This document shows positions 1-7,672 of a stretch of DNA of 21,273 nucleotides, piece by piece (position 1 is the first letter of the stretch; every line of letters starts with the position of its first letter). The notes beneath the pieces were generated by a model. The model saw nothing but the letters and a program-made list of their open reading frames with translations. It was not told the origin of the DNA and did not search any database. The position numbers and the translations under genes were made by a program. Location: the IMG/VR virus record IMGVR_UViG_3300046660_000798, positions 1 to 21,273 of that record; one strand, 5' to 3'. Origin of the DNA: a virus.

Positions 1-252
1 TTAAGATTTCTTTCCTTCTTTTAATCCCTGAACTTCCTGCTGTAGTACATTGACTTGCCCTTCGAGGACTTTTAATCTGATCTCGTTGATTCTGCTTTGT
101 GTATCCTGGGAAGAGCGGATATCTTTAATATCTCCCTTCAATTGGAAGTAACCGGTCATTACAGAAACAACGATGCTTACGGTGCTGGCTATAGTCACTA
201 TCATATTCTTTATGGTGATGCCTCTGATCTCTCTATGTTCGAATGTTGTCAT
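1..252 (-). CDS. Small membrane protein with coiled coil, holin/lysis-associated candidate
   Basis: This 83-residue protein has a hydrophobic segment at about residues 15-36 and then a charged, heptad-like helical stretch (about 40-78) ending in a lysine-rich tail (EGKKS). One membrane span plus a coiled coil is the layout of several small phage membrane proteins, including holin or spanin partners and XhlA-like proteins, although XhlA proteins have the two parts in the opposite order. It follows the tail fibre gene after a 236-nt gap, a place where lysis genes often start. The stop codon is complete at the window edge. No Shine-Dalgarno motif precedes the ATG. I do not recognise the family, and a role in lysis is inference from position and topology only. 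Confidence 0.55.
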   Translation of the reverse strand: MTTFEHREIRGITIKNMIVTIASTVSIVVSVMTGYFQLKGDIKDIRSSQDTQSRINEIRLKVLEGQVNVLQQEVQGLKEGKKS

Positions 253-488
253 GGTGTAGATGTTGATTCATTAGGAAAATTGCGTGTGTGTTATGAAATA
301 TCATTATATCATAACAATGTACTCTCCTTGGCGTCGTGTGGTTTCTTAAAAAATGACCTATAAGTACATATTTGAATTTCTTTTTAGATGTGGAATTGCT
401 TCCATTGTACGGATTACGATAGGTAAGTACTATTTACAGAATAAGATCTTGATATAAGCACAATTGTATGTCTCTAAATAATTTTATT

Positions 489-3368
489 TCACGAAACTGT
501 GACTTGTTTCCAATTCTGCCATGAGCCACCACTTTGAAGTAGGCCCCCTCGTATATACATTACAGCTTCCGCGCCCGGCGTCGAAGTTAGTTCCTGTCTT
601 GCAACCTGAGAATGCTTGGTGGTTACCAAGAGACCGTTTATCGGAAATCCTTGACTTGATGTAGCATATTCAATAGTTATTCCATTTGTATAGCTATTTG
701 GCAGAGCTGTACTCGGTGTTTCACCTACTCCTCGTTCAAAATAATATTGGACTGGAATTGTGGTATTAACAAGTTTAAAATCTGTCCAACCGTGATTACC
801 AGCTGTATCGAAAGAACCTACCCTAATGTACTCTATCGCTGAACCTTGATAACTTGTAAGTCTTTGAATGGTTGATAATGCAGCCCCATAACTCCCTTTT
901 GTTGTCACCAACATACCATTAATAGGCCAGCCGTTTCCTGCAAATACAAAATCAACGGACACGCCAAAAATGTAATTTGAAACTGGCGTATCTGGTGTTT
1001 TTCCAGAATCAGCACTATCAACATAGCTTGGAGAAACAACCTTTTGCACTTTAACCCAATCAGTAAAGGCGTTTCCCTGACTAACAAAGCCCGTCCTAAA
1101 ATATTCAACTGCTTCAGAACTTCCGTAATTATTTAATCTTTGAACTAATTGATCGTTCCCATTCTGCCCTCCCCTTGTTGTAAACATCAGGCCATTTACA
1201 GGAAAACCATCGGATATTAAAGCGAAATCTAATGATATGCCTAACGGGTAAGTAGATGGAACCGCAGCATTTGCGATTCCTGTTTGCCCTCTGTTGTTAA
1301 CTCCACCATTGCGATAAAATATTGGGAATAAAACCTCGAATGTTTTTGCAGCAATCTCTACATAGAAGGCGTTTTTTGGGTGTATATTCCCATTGCTATA
1401 AGCCAATAAGTAATCGCTCGAGCTTTTGCTGTCCTGAAACATGCCGTATATATCCATAAAACAGCACTGGTATTTTCTTGCAAGCGCCCGTAAACCGTTA
1501 TTAAGTTCTTCGTTCCATAACTGACCACGATGGTCGAGGTCGTCATCTTGTGTGGTGTTTTGCGATTGTAAAATAATGGCTAATTTATCCTGTGTGAAAT
1601 TAGAGTTCGCTCGTATGGTCGATAGACCAGTATCAAGACGGTCGATAATATCTTTCGGGGTTCCCGGATGAATCCATCCATCATTTATGCCCCATCGCAA
1701 AATAAGTACATCGGGGTTTGCAGCCAAATCGACGGCCAAATAGGTATCAAGCCAATCTTGTGATGTTTTACCCGATTGCCCGTTATTTATGTATGTAACG
1801 CCTGATTGAACATATTGACGTGCTGTTAAATCCTTTAAAACACTAACCGGGTCATACCCTGTTGTTGATCCAACCCCGTATGTAGTACTATCGCCTGATA
1901 AAACAATCGTTGTAGCGGTTTTTGCTATTAGCTTTTTGTGAAAAGATGACAAATATTCTTCACCAAAAACCATAGGGTATAAATCAGCATAAGCGGTGTT
2001 AATCTGTTGAGCCATATTTGCAGTTTGTTGCAATATTCTTGCACCACCCAGTATTTTACACCCATATTTATTAATCAAATTGGTAACTAAAAAGTCCCCT
2101 GTATCAAATATTACGGCGTTTGCCGCCAAAGCCGCATTCACAGCAACCGTATCATCCGTCACTCCATCGCCAACAGCACCATAATCAACCCGAAAAGATT
2201 TAATTTGTCCCGATGGCTCAGATGATCCACCGCTACCACCTCCTGAAGGTGCATTGATCCAATGCAAATCACCATCGCTATTGCTATTTTTCGCTAAGAT
2301 TTGTCCACTTGTCCCTCCAGTAGGAATCTTAAATAAACCGGTGATTTGTGCCTGCAGCTTTCCTAATGCTTGTAAAATGCTGTCAGTTGCCGATATTGCC
2401 GTGGAACTTCCAAAACCAATACCGGTGAGTATTGTGTTTAACACCCGCGACAAGGTGAAATATTTATTTGTAGTGCCTTCGGGTACGGCATCGGTTGTGC
2501 CGGGAGATGCAACAATTTGAATGTATGCCGATCCGCTCCACCTGTATTCGTTGTTAGTATCGGTAGTTATATAGATCTTTCCGGTTTCGCCGGTTACAGG
2601 TAGTGATGCATAATTTGCAACTTCCAGTACATCATCAACATAGCTGGGGAGCTGTGCCGACGCAATCTTTCCGCTGCCATCTAAGCCTGCGTAGCCGTTG
2701 GGCGTGTTTTTATTGTCGGTTTCTTCAAATTGAACACCCGATACTATCAGGGAGATTCCAGTGCCCCAAACACCTGCATTTTTAGGGCCAAATAAATAGT
2801 ACGACGCTGTATTAATATAGAAATCTCCATCGGTACCGAGACTGTTGGCCGGGTTGGTAGTACCGTTTAATATGGTTTTTCCATTGGTGCCATTGGTGCC
2901 GTTTGTTCCGCTTGTACCTTGTGGGCCCTGCGGCCCGGTTTGCATGGAAAATACCTGGCCCCAAGCCCCTCCGGTCTTTTTGTAAAAGATCCCGCTTACG
3001 GTATTTATAAAAGTGTCTCCATTGTTGCCTGTCGTTGTAGTTGGGGCTGTTGTGCCGTATAATACAGTTGTGTCTGTGCTGCCTCCTGCGGCAATAGTGT
3101 AAACAACAGTCCAAACACCTGATATTTTTTGAACGAAGGAACCTGCACTGGTATTGATAAATACATCACCATTTTTGCCGCTGGTATTTTGCGGAAGCAC
3201 CGGGCCAAAGGTTAGGTTGGCTCCTGCATTTAATCCCGAATTAATAAATTGAAGCAGGGTGGCAAAATCAAACTGGTAATCGGCGTTATTACTGATCAGG
3301 ATCGACCTATCGGAGGTATTTATAGTTTCTGCTATTGGTAGCTCGCTTATTTTTTTATCGTTTGCCAT
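489..3368 (-). CDS. Tail fibre/receptor-binding protein with SGNH esterase domain
   Basis: The 959-residue protein is modular. The N-terminus (1-50) carries KKISELP, typical of Bacteroidota phage fibre attachment ends. Three stalk repeats with a GDxFINT-type core lie at about 54-90, 104-141 and 166-209, with a weaker fourth at 251-285. A short collagen-like run (GPQGPQGTSGTNG) is at 145-163. A Gly/Ser linker (about 375-386) leads to a pectate-lyase-like opening, VDYGAVGDGVTDD (394-406), which is cut short. An SGNH hydrolase follows: GDS with Ser494, NNGQSG (528-533), GIND (560-563) and HP (His663). Three C-terminal repeats of about 70 residues (706-773, 798-866, 891-956) resemble pyocin-knob modules of phage fibres. 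It probably binds and deacylates a surface glycan. Its start overlaps the upstream stop by one base (TGATG), suggesting translational coupling. Confidence 0.85.
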   Translation of the reverse strand: MANDKKISELPIAETINTSDRSILISNNADYQFDFATLLQFINSGLNAGANLTFGPVLPQNTSGKNGDVFINTSAGSFVQKISGVWTVVYTIAAGGSTDTTVLYGTTAPTTTTGNNGDTFINTVSGIFYKKTGGAWGQVFSMQTGPQGPQGTSGTNGTNGTNGKTILNGTTNPANSLGTDGDFYINTASYYLFGPKNAGVWGTGISLIVSGVQFEETDNKNTPNGYAGLDGSGKIASAQLPSYVDDVLEVANYASLPVTGETGKIYITTDTNNEYRWSGSAYIQIVASPGTTDAVPEGTTNKYFTLSRVLNTILTGIGFGSSTAISATDSILQALGKLQAQITGLFKIPTGGTSGQILAKNSNSDGDLHWINAPSGGGSGGSSEPSGQIKSFRVDYGAVGDGVTDDTVAVNAALAANAVIFDTGDFLVTNLINKYGCKILGGARILQQTANMAQQINTAYADLYPMVFGEEYLSSFHKKLIAKTATTIVLSGDSTTYGVGSTTGYDPVSVLKDLTARQYVQSGVTYINNGQSGKTSQDWLDTYLAVDLAANPDVLILRWGINDGWIHPGTPKDIIDRLDTGLSTIRANSNFTQDKLAIILQSQNTTQDDDLDHRGQLWNEELNNGLRALARKYQCCFMDIYGMFQDSKSSSDYLLAYSNGNIHPKNAFYVEIAAKTFEVLFPIFYRNGGVNNRGQTGIANAAVPSTYPLGISLDFALISDGFPVNGLMFTTRGGQNGNDQLVQRLNNYGSSEAVEYFRTGFVSQGNAFTDWVKVQKVVSPSYVDSADSGKTPDTPVSNYIFGVSVDFVFAGNGWPINGMLVTTKGSYGAALSTIQRLTSYQGSAIEYIRVGSFDTAGNHGWTDFKLVNTTIPVQYYFERGVGETPSTALPNSYTNGITIEYATSSQGFPINGLLVTTKHSQVARQELTSTPGAEAVMYIRGGLLQSGGSWQNWKQVTVS

Positions 3369-3982
3369 CAGTTTAAAAAATCGGTTATTGGTAAATTGTA
3401 ATTGTTAATTGTGCCCGGGTAGTTGAAATCTGTTTTGTCGATACCACGGATCCGCGGACCGGATTGGCGGCTGCTTTTATTTTTTTCATTATAGCGCCAA
3501 AGCGGAAAGCTTGCCTGGTTATCTCTTAAAAACTTTTCTATATCATTGGCATAAGCATTGGCAATACTCCGTTGTTGTTGTACCAGTTTTACTATCTCGG
3601 GAGATGATAGTGCGTCCCCATTATCGTGGCGTTTAATTACCGGGCCGGTTGCCGTGTAGTGTACCGCGTCGTTTTCGATAAAGCGGGCAAAAGTGAAATA
3701 AACCAGGGCGGGGGCAAGGCCTTCATACAAAACGATACGACCATATTCGTCAAGGTATTCGCTACCGTTTAAAAGATCTTTATAAGCCTGAGGAGCATCT
3801 TCCTTTATAGTGCCGTCGTCATTGCAATAAGTTATTAATTGGTAATACAAAGCGTAACCTAAAAATGGTTTCAGGTCGAGCTCCTGGGCTTTTTTAATGA
3901 ATACTTTGAGGCGTTCGGGTTTAATATTTACGTTGATATCCTCGTATTGCTGAAATATGGTTTGATTGATTAAATAGATCAT
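3368..3982 (-). CDS. Head-tail adaptor-like protein (DUF6712-like)
   Basis: The 204-residue, mainly helical protein begins MIYLINQTIFQQYEDINVN and contains PFLGYALYYQL and a central helix-rich stretch (YEGLAPALVYFTFARFIEN). This resembles small proteins encoded beside portal in Bacteroidota phages, which I associate with DUF6712. The family name is from memory and unverified. The position between portal and fibre suits an adaptor or head-completion role. AGGAGG lies 7 nt before the ATG, a strong Shine-Dalgarno match that supports this start. A nearer-upstream ATG at 3985-3987 is out of frame. The stop shares one base with the fibre start, so the two are probably coupled. The C-terminus (about 160-204) is low in secondary-structure signal. 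Confidence 0.55.
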   Translation of the reverse strand: MIYLINQTIFQQYEDINVNIKPERLKVFIKKAQELDLKPFLGYALYYQLITYCNDDGTIKEDAPQAYKDLLNGSEYLDEYGRIVLYEGLAPALVYFTFARFIENDAVHYTATGPVIKRHDNGDALSSPEIVKLVQQQRSIANAYANDIEKFLRDNQASFPLWRYNEKNKSSRQSGPRIRGIDKTDFNYPGTINNYNLPITDFLN

Positions 3983-3987
3983 AGCAT

Positions 3988-4016
3988 GGCCTCCTAACCC
4001 CTGTTGTGGGGAGATG
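3988..4016. repeat. GC-rich intergenic element, copy 1
   Basis: On the minus strand this reads CATCTCCCC, then CAGGGG, then AGGAGGCC. The C-run and the following G-run can form a short stem. Related elements lie just before the capsid gene (7673-7698) and the 146-residue gene (18530-18556), in the same orientation, and one lies inside the 82-residue gene (5497-5521). Such C-rich/G-rich pairs are common between genes in Sphingobacteriaceae as far as I recall. Membership of one family is judged by eye. Confidence 0.4.
3990..3995 (-). promoter_or_regulatory. Shine-Dalgarno-like site for the adaptor-like gene
   Basis: On the minus strand AGGAGG lies 7 nt upstream of the ATG at 3982. It forms the edge of a GC-rich intergenic element (3988-4016). 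Most genes in this window lack such a motif, so it stands out and fixes this start. Confidence 0.55.
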
Positions 4017-4080
4017 AAATGTTTGTTTATGATTGTGTTTATTGATATTGAGGAGCCTTAAGTTGGAAGCCCTCAGGCAG

Positions 4081-4101
4081 AAGTCTTAAGTCAAAAGTCA
4101 A
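4081..4101. repeat. Three tandem AAGTCWW heptamers
   Basis: AAGTCTT, AAGTCAA and AAGTCAA follow one another directly in the gap between portal and the adaptor-like gene. An inverted copy, AAGACTT, lies at 4131-4137, just downstream of the portal stop on the minus strand, so transcripts could fold over the gap. No gene is visible in this 163-nt interval. Confidence 0.5.
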
Positions 4102-4145
4102 TTTTTTAATATGCTTAGAACTTAAAACTAAAGACTTATGAATAA

Positions 4146-5429
4146 TCAAGGGCACATAGCTTCGGCTTCGGCTTGTTTGAAGCCATAGGCATATACTAAG
4201 GCAGCTATTTTGCTTTTTTGAGGAATGGCTGATTGCAGGAGCTCATTAATGCTGTTTCCTGCCTTAATGCCTGGGGTATCATCGGCTGCTATTGCTGTTA
4301 CCGGTACAATGTTCCAGTTGTTACGAGGATTGATATCCCTGTAAAAACGACTAAAAATTTCGGCCAGGGTTTCGGACAAATCAATTCTGTCGCAGGAGGT
4401 ATTGTCATTAAATTCCAGGATAGCCTGTTTCTTTTCGCTCCCGTTGCTAAGCCCCGATGATTTTTCGGCATTGATCAGCTCTTTGGGCACCGAAAAGCCT
4501 TTGATGATGCGAGCCTCGACAGATCGCTCAGTAGTTTCAAACAGCTTGTCGTTATTTTGAATAGGATAGGCCTTGAACTCTGGCTTTGAGTTTTCGTCTT
4601 CATATTCAATAACAATGATCTTTTGCGCGCTTTTTGCCCCTTGGAACGCGCCAAGGTCTTTTTCAAGCTGTGATGGGATATTGATACCCGCATATTCATC
4701 AGCATCAGGCCGGGTATTTTCGGCTTCTTCGCGGCGCGACTGCATAAAAAGCATGGTTGATGGCAGAAACCCGGTGGTTACTTCTCGGTTGTTGAAAATT
4801 TTGATTCCAGCTTCGGTTTCAAAATCTTCCCATACCGAATCAGCTTCAATCAGCGGGTAATCATCAACTTCGGGATTAAAATAAAACAACTGGCCTTTGT
4901 AATTTTCCCATCCGCCAGCAATGCGCACCTGCTCACTGATTACTTCCGGGTCGGGATTATACCTGTCTAAAAACGTAATTTTGCTGCGCATGATGTTTTT
5001 CCAGGTTTTGCGGCCCCAATCAGAGTACAGAGCATATTTATCAGCAGTCTCTGGGTTGTCGGAATCGCCCATGCGAATGTCTTCAAACTTTACATAGCTC
5101 ACAGACGTGATCCTGAAGCTGGCATTGTAATTTACATGAATACCGAAACCGGTGAATAGTGCTTTGTCGGTGGCCAAAGCTTTTAACAATTTAGCAATGG
5201 TTAAACCTTTGGAATTGATCACCTGTTTGTCCAAATCTTTTTGTTCAAACCCATTACCGGCAATAAACTTTGTTCGTTTGTTCCAGCAATCTTTTGCTGT
5301 TGGCGACCCGGCTACTAACTCCAGCATGCGCTGCGGATAAGCATTATCCAGATCGTAGTTAAGGATACCATAGGTTTGATTAGGCCTTACCAATATTCGC
5401 CGTTCAATTTGCGGGAGATAGGTTTTCAT
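4146..5429 (-). CDS. Portal protein
   Basis: The 427-residue protein has the run of features expected of a portal. The N-terminus contacts other proteins (PNQTYGILNYDLDNAYPQRM), then comes a KRTKFIAGNGF segment, the helix KLLKALATDKALFTGFGIHV typical of portal cores (about 80-99), a mixed wing/stem region, and RSVEARIIKGFSVPKELI (about 306-323), a segment seen in many portals as AEEIAR-like helix and loop. It would form the dodecameric ring through which DNA is packaged by terminase. It lies well downstream of capsid rather than next to terminase, which is unusual. It overlaps the 82-residue gene by 4 nt (ATGA) and has an exceptionally good Shine-Dalgarno site, AAAGGAGG, 6 nt before its ATG. 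The last residues (EAEAMCP) are not informative. Confidence 0.8.
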   Translation of the reverse strand: MKTYLPQIERRILVRPNQTYGILNYDLDNAYPQRMLELVAGSPTAKDCWNKRTKFIAGNGFEQKDLDKQVINSKGLTIAKLLKALATDKALFTGFGIHVNYNASFRITSVSYVKFEDIRMGDSDNPETADKYALYSDWGRKTWKNIMRSKITFLDRYNPDPEVISEQVRIAGGWENYKGQLFYFNPEVDDYPLIEADSVWEDFETEAGIKIFNNREVTTGFLPSTMLFMQSRREEAENTRPDADEYAGINIPSQLEKDLGAFQGAKSAQKIIVIEYEDENSKPEFKAYPIQNNDKLFETTERSVEARIIKGFSVPKELINAEKSSGLSNGSEKKQAILEFNDNTSCDRIDLSETLAEIFSRFYRDINPRNNWNIVPVTAIAADDTPGIKAGNSINELLQSAIPQKSKIAALVYAYGFKQAEAEAMCP

Positions 5430-5674
5430 ATTGAACCTCCTTTGTTTGAAACTTCGTTAACAATTGATTTGCGTGTAGTTTTAGACTGTATTTTAACTTC
5501 CCCTTCAGGGGGCCGGGGGACAAACAATGCGGCTATATGCGGGTATCGCTGTAAATACCATTCTGCTTCTTCGTCGCTTAAGTTTCCATTACTGTGGATG
5601 GCTGCCGAACCGGGTGCAAATTGATGAAGGCCCGGTTTAAGAATGTACTTTTTTTTCAATGTGTCATTAGTCAT
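5426..5674 (-). CDS. Small conserved-looking phage protein, function unknown
   Basis: This 82-residue protein contains KKYILKPGLHQFAPGS near the start and LSDEEAEWYLQRYPHI (33-48). That pattern of an ordered N-terminal patch and a small helical motif recalls short proteins encoded between capsid and portal in Bacteroidota phages. I cannot assign a function. The stop overlaps the portal start by 4 nt, so it probably drives portal translation by coupling. The C-terminal third is odd: residues 53-60 (PRPPEGEV) are encoded by a GC-rich sequence resembling the intergenic elements elsewhere in the window, followed by a Lys/Ser/Thr-rich tail. The conserved core may therefore end near residue 50, with the tail acquired later. 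Confidence 0.6.
   Translation of the reverse strand: MTNDTLKKKYILKPGLHQFAPGSAAIHSNGNLSDEEAEWYLQRYPHIAALFVPRPPEGEVKIQSKTTRKSIVNEVSNKGGSI
5436..5443 (-). promoter_or_regulatory. Strong Shine-Dalgarno site of portal gene
   Basis: AAAGGAGG on the minus strand, 6 nt before the portal ATG, lies inside the coding end of the upstream 82-residue gene. It is the best match to the canonical ribosome-binding sequence in the window, where most starts are preceded only by A-rich sequence. Confidence 0.65.
5497..5521. repeat. GC-rich element inside coding sequence
   Basis: CTTCCCCTTCAGGGGG followed by CCGGGGGAC on the plus strand resembles the elements at 3988-4016, 7673-7698 and 18530-18556, but it lies within the 82-residue gene. 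CCCCTTCAGGGG can form a short hairpin. Confidence 0.4.
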
Positions 5675-5712
5675 TTGGTCATTAGTTTTAGGTTATAAAA
5701 AAGAATCTTAAT

Positions 5713-5744
5713 GGTCATTAGCCATTATAAAATGACTAATGACC
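5713..5744. repeat. Hairpin-forming inverted repeat after tail-tube-like gene
   Basis: GGTCATTAGCCATT and AATGACTAATGACC pair over 14 positions with one mismatch around an ATAA loop. The hairpin begins 16 nt beyond the stop of the 195-residue gene on the minus strand. There is no U-run, so a classic terminator is not supported; processing or attenuation is possible. Related TCATTAG/TCATTTG units lie nearby at 5664-5685, overlapping the start of the next gene. Confidence 0.55.
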
Positions 5745-5759
5745 TCATGACACAATGAA

Positions 5760-6347
5760 TTATGCCGCAACCAATGCCTCAATAGCTGCTATGGTACTGG
5801 CATATGTGGCGGTACCGGTTCCTGGAGCGATATACACTGCACGCGGCGGATACGGCTCTTTCATTTTATCCGGATTGGTAAGCTTTAATTTGTAACCGCC
5901 ATCAAGCGATTCATCGGCGGCATTGCGTTCTGCATCGGTAAGGATCAGACCGTTTACCGCACCAAAAAGTTCCACTGCCGAATCGCTTGAGTTATAGTTA
6001 TTAACTGCGATGGCTCGTACACGACCGTATCCCATGGCCATAAGCTGGGCCTTAACCTCAACAGATAGGCCGGCGATATTGAAATCGATCTCTTCGGTAT
6101 AACGGGGGCCTACCTGGGTTTTGGTTAGTTTAGATGTTGTATTGAAGCTGTTGTTTGTTCCCTCAAATTTGTAAACCTTCGCGTTGCTTACTGCTGTTAA
6201 GCCTTTAACAATAAGCGGATTAGTGGTATCATAAGTGAGCACGATATCATCTGCATTAAAAATATAGATCACATCCTCAATACCCGAGGTGATCGGCTCA
6301 TCTGTACCCAGGCTGAAACCGGCGTTTATTTTATTATAAATTGACAT
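5760..6347 (-). CDS. Major tail tube-like protein
   Basis: The 195-residue protein is rich in beta-strand character. It has the pattern I associate with tail tube proteins of Bacteroidota siphophages: an early NADDIVLTYD segment, KVYKFEGTNNSFNTTSKLT in the middle, a GRVRAIAVNNY strand, then VELFGAVNGLILTD and a late PYPPRAVYI. It would polymerise into the tail tube around the tape measure. It lies directly after capsid, where tail or head-decoration genes are both plausible, so a capsid-associated protein is the main alternative. The leader (AATAATAAC before ATG) is A-rich without a Shine-Dalgarno site. Long repeat-bearing gaps flank it on both sides. Confidence 0.5.
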   Translation of the reverse strand: MSIYNKINAGFSLGTDEPITSGIEDVIYIFNADDIVLTYDTTNPLIVKGLTAVSNAKVYKFEGTNNSFNTTSKLTKTQVGPRYTEEIDFNIAGLSVEVKAQLMAMGYGRVRAIAVNNYNSSDSAVELFGAVNGLILTDAERNAADESLDGGYKLKLTNPDKMKEPYPPRAVYIAPGTGTATYASTIAAIEALVAA

Positions 6348-6356
6348 GTTATTATT

Positions 6357-6400
6357 GGTTGATTAAGTTAAATGGTTGATTAAGTTGATTGGGTTGATTA
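6357..6400. repeat. Direct repeats GGTTGATTAAGTT
   Basis: GGTTGATTAAGTT occurs at 6357-6369 and again at 6374-6386, with a shorter GGTTGATTA at 6392-6400. These sit in the leader of the tail-tube-like gene and overlap the left arm of a 16-bp inverted repeat. Confidence 0.6.
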
Positions 6401-6449
6401 GTCGTAGTTTAATGAGTCAATAACCACTCACCAAATCAACCCAATCAAC
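6384..6449. repeat. Perfect 16-bp inverted repeat with 34-nt loop
   Basis: GTTGATTGGGTTGATT (6384-6399) is matched exactly by AATCAACCCAATCAAC (6434-6449). The loop holds a further small dyad, TGAGT (6413-6417) and ACTCA (6426-6430). The structure fills most of the gap between capsid and the tail-tube-like gene, starting 7 nt after the capsid stop on the minus strand. It could stabilise the 3' end of capsid message or separate expression of the two genes. A mobile intergenic repeat is the alternative. Confidence 0.65.
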
Positions 6450-6455
6450 AATTCA

Positions 6456-7664
6456 CTAAGCCGACAGGTAAAACAGCTCGTTAGCAAATTTGAAGTTTAC
6501 GGCTGCTTTCATGCGGGCTTTCATGCGCACCACGTTGTCATTGGTGTATGGCTTCAGGTATACGGTTGATAGCTCGGAAGCATCACCCAAAAGGTCGACG
6601 CCAAGGAATAGGTTTGATGATCGTGCACCTAAAATGGTATTGGCCTGCCAGTGGTTCATGATCTGAAGCGGAATACCTAAGTAGTCCATCTTTTTCATAT
6701 CGGTAAAGGCATTGATAACGTTGAGTGCTTTGTTGGCCTGTGCCTGGGCATAAGCATAACCTACATGCAAAGGAATCTGTAAGTTAAAATCCTCCTGGAT
6801 CCTGTCGGCGGGATCAAGTTGGGCGTAAACGCTGCCCAGCACCTGTAAAACATTGCTTACGTTAATGTAGTTTATCGTAGCTGCCGTTGCGGTACCGCTG
6901 AAAGTTGCGGGTTTACGGCTGTTAACTTCGTTGTAATTGCGTACCAGTTTAAATGAAGTTGCGCCGGCAATCTGGATAAAATACGATTGACCCTGAACGG
7001 CTATGCCTGGCGCACCATTAGTTGTATCCTTGCTGGTACCGGTAACACCTGTAATGGTAACAACGTCGCCATCAGCAAGGGTTGAGGTATCGGCTACGGT
7101 TACAATGCCGTTTGCATCAATTGCTGTGGCTGCCAATGAAGTAGCCGGTTTGCTTAAACCTACTTTATAAACTCCGGATGCTGCCGCGATAGAAGGAAGT
7201 AAACCGGGGAAATCGGCGGTGAAGGCTGCCTCCTTAGTGGCGCTTTTGCCAAGCCAGTACAAACGTTCGTTAGCTATCTGGATCTTGGTTAAATAACGCT
7301 GTACCATAAAGTCTGAAAGGTCAACCACGCCTTCGTAATCCATAAAGGCACCGGGTTTTAGGGCCTGGGCTTCCCAGCTTTGGGCAAGCTTATCCCATTG
7401 TTCCTGTTTCATGAATTCATAAACTACCGGATCAAGATAGCTTTCGGTTTGGTGGGCGGTTGTACCCTGATCGGTAAATATGCCCGAAGGGTTTTGCAAA
7501 ATAACGTCGTCGTCAACATCAAGAATTACCTTGCGGGCTTTTACGTCGTTAATTACTGTGAGCAGGCCGCGTTTCACCGAATCGGCTTCGAGTAATGTGC
7601 TTGCCATAAATCCTGCCAGCGCTTCGCCGGCGTAGGTGTTGTTTGTAAATGTGAATTGAGCCAT
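6456..7664 (-). CDS. Major capsid protein with inserted domain
   Basis: The 402-residue protein has the size and position of an HK97-type major capsid protein, directly downstream of the protease-scaffold gene. Residues 1-165 contain a long amphipathic N-terminal part (GFMASTLLEADSVKRGLL) and a spine-like helix region (WDKLAQSWEAQAL, LSDFMVQRYLTKIQIANERLYWLG). Residues about 177-266 look like an inserted beta domain: VTVADTSTLADGDVVTITGV, then SYFIQIAGATSFKLVRNYNE. This resembles the small Ig/FCCH-like modules scattered through phage structural proteins. The fold resumes with LQVLGSVYAQLDPADRI and ends MKAAVNFKFANELFYLSA, a typical capsid C-terminal strand. GGAGG stands 10 nt before the ATG. 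The fold is inferred from pattern and context, not from a search. Confidence 0.75.
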   Translation of the reverse strand: MAQFTFTNNTYAGEALAGFMASTLLEADSVKRGLLTVINDVKARKVILDVDDDVILQNPSGIFTDQGTTAHQTESYLDPVVYEFMKQEQWDKLAQSWEAQALKPGAFMDYEGVVDLSDFMVQRYLTKIQIANERLYWLGKSATKEAAFTADFPGLLPSIAAASGVYKVGLSKPATSLAATAIDANGIVTVADTSTLADGDVVTITGVTGTSKDTTNGAPGIAVQGQSYFIQIAGATSFKLVRNYNEVNSRKPATFSGTATAATINYINVSNVLQVLGSVYAQLDPADRIQEDFNLQIPLHVGYAYAQAQANKALNVINAFTDMKKMDYLGIPLQIMNHWQANTILGARSSNLFLGVDLLGDASELSTVYLKPYTNDNVVRMKARMKAAVNFKFANELFYLSA

Positions 7665-7672
7665 AAAGTTTA

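Noticed and set aside
97-363. 88-residue plus-strand frame at the window start
   Set aside because: It runs antisense to the small membrane protein gene and into non-coding sequence; the translation is Cys/His/Tyr-rich with no family features.
2812-3114. 100-residue minus-strand frame within the fibre gene
   Set aside because: It is an out-of-frame shadow of the fibre stalk; the Arg/His/Gln-rich composition comes from reading Gly/Thr/Asn repeats in another phase.
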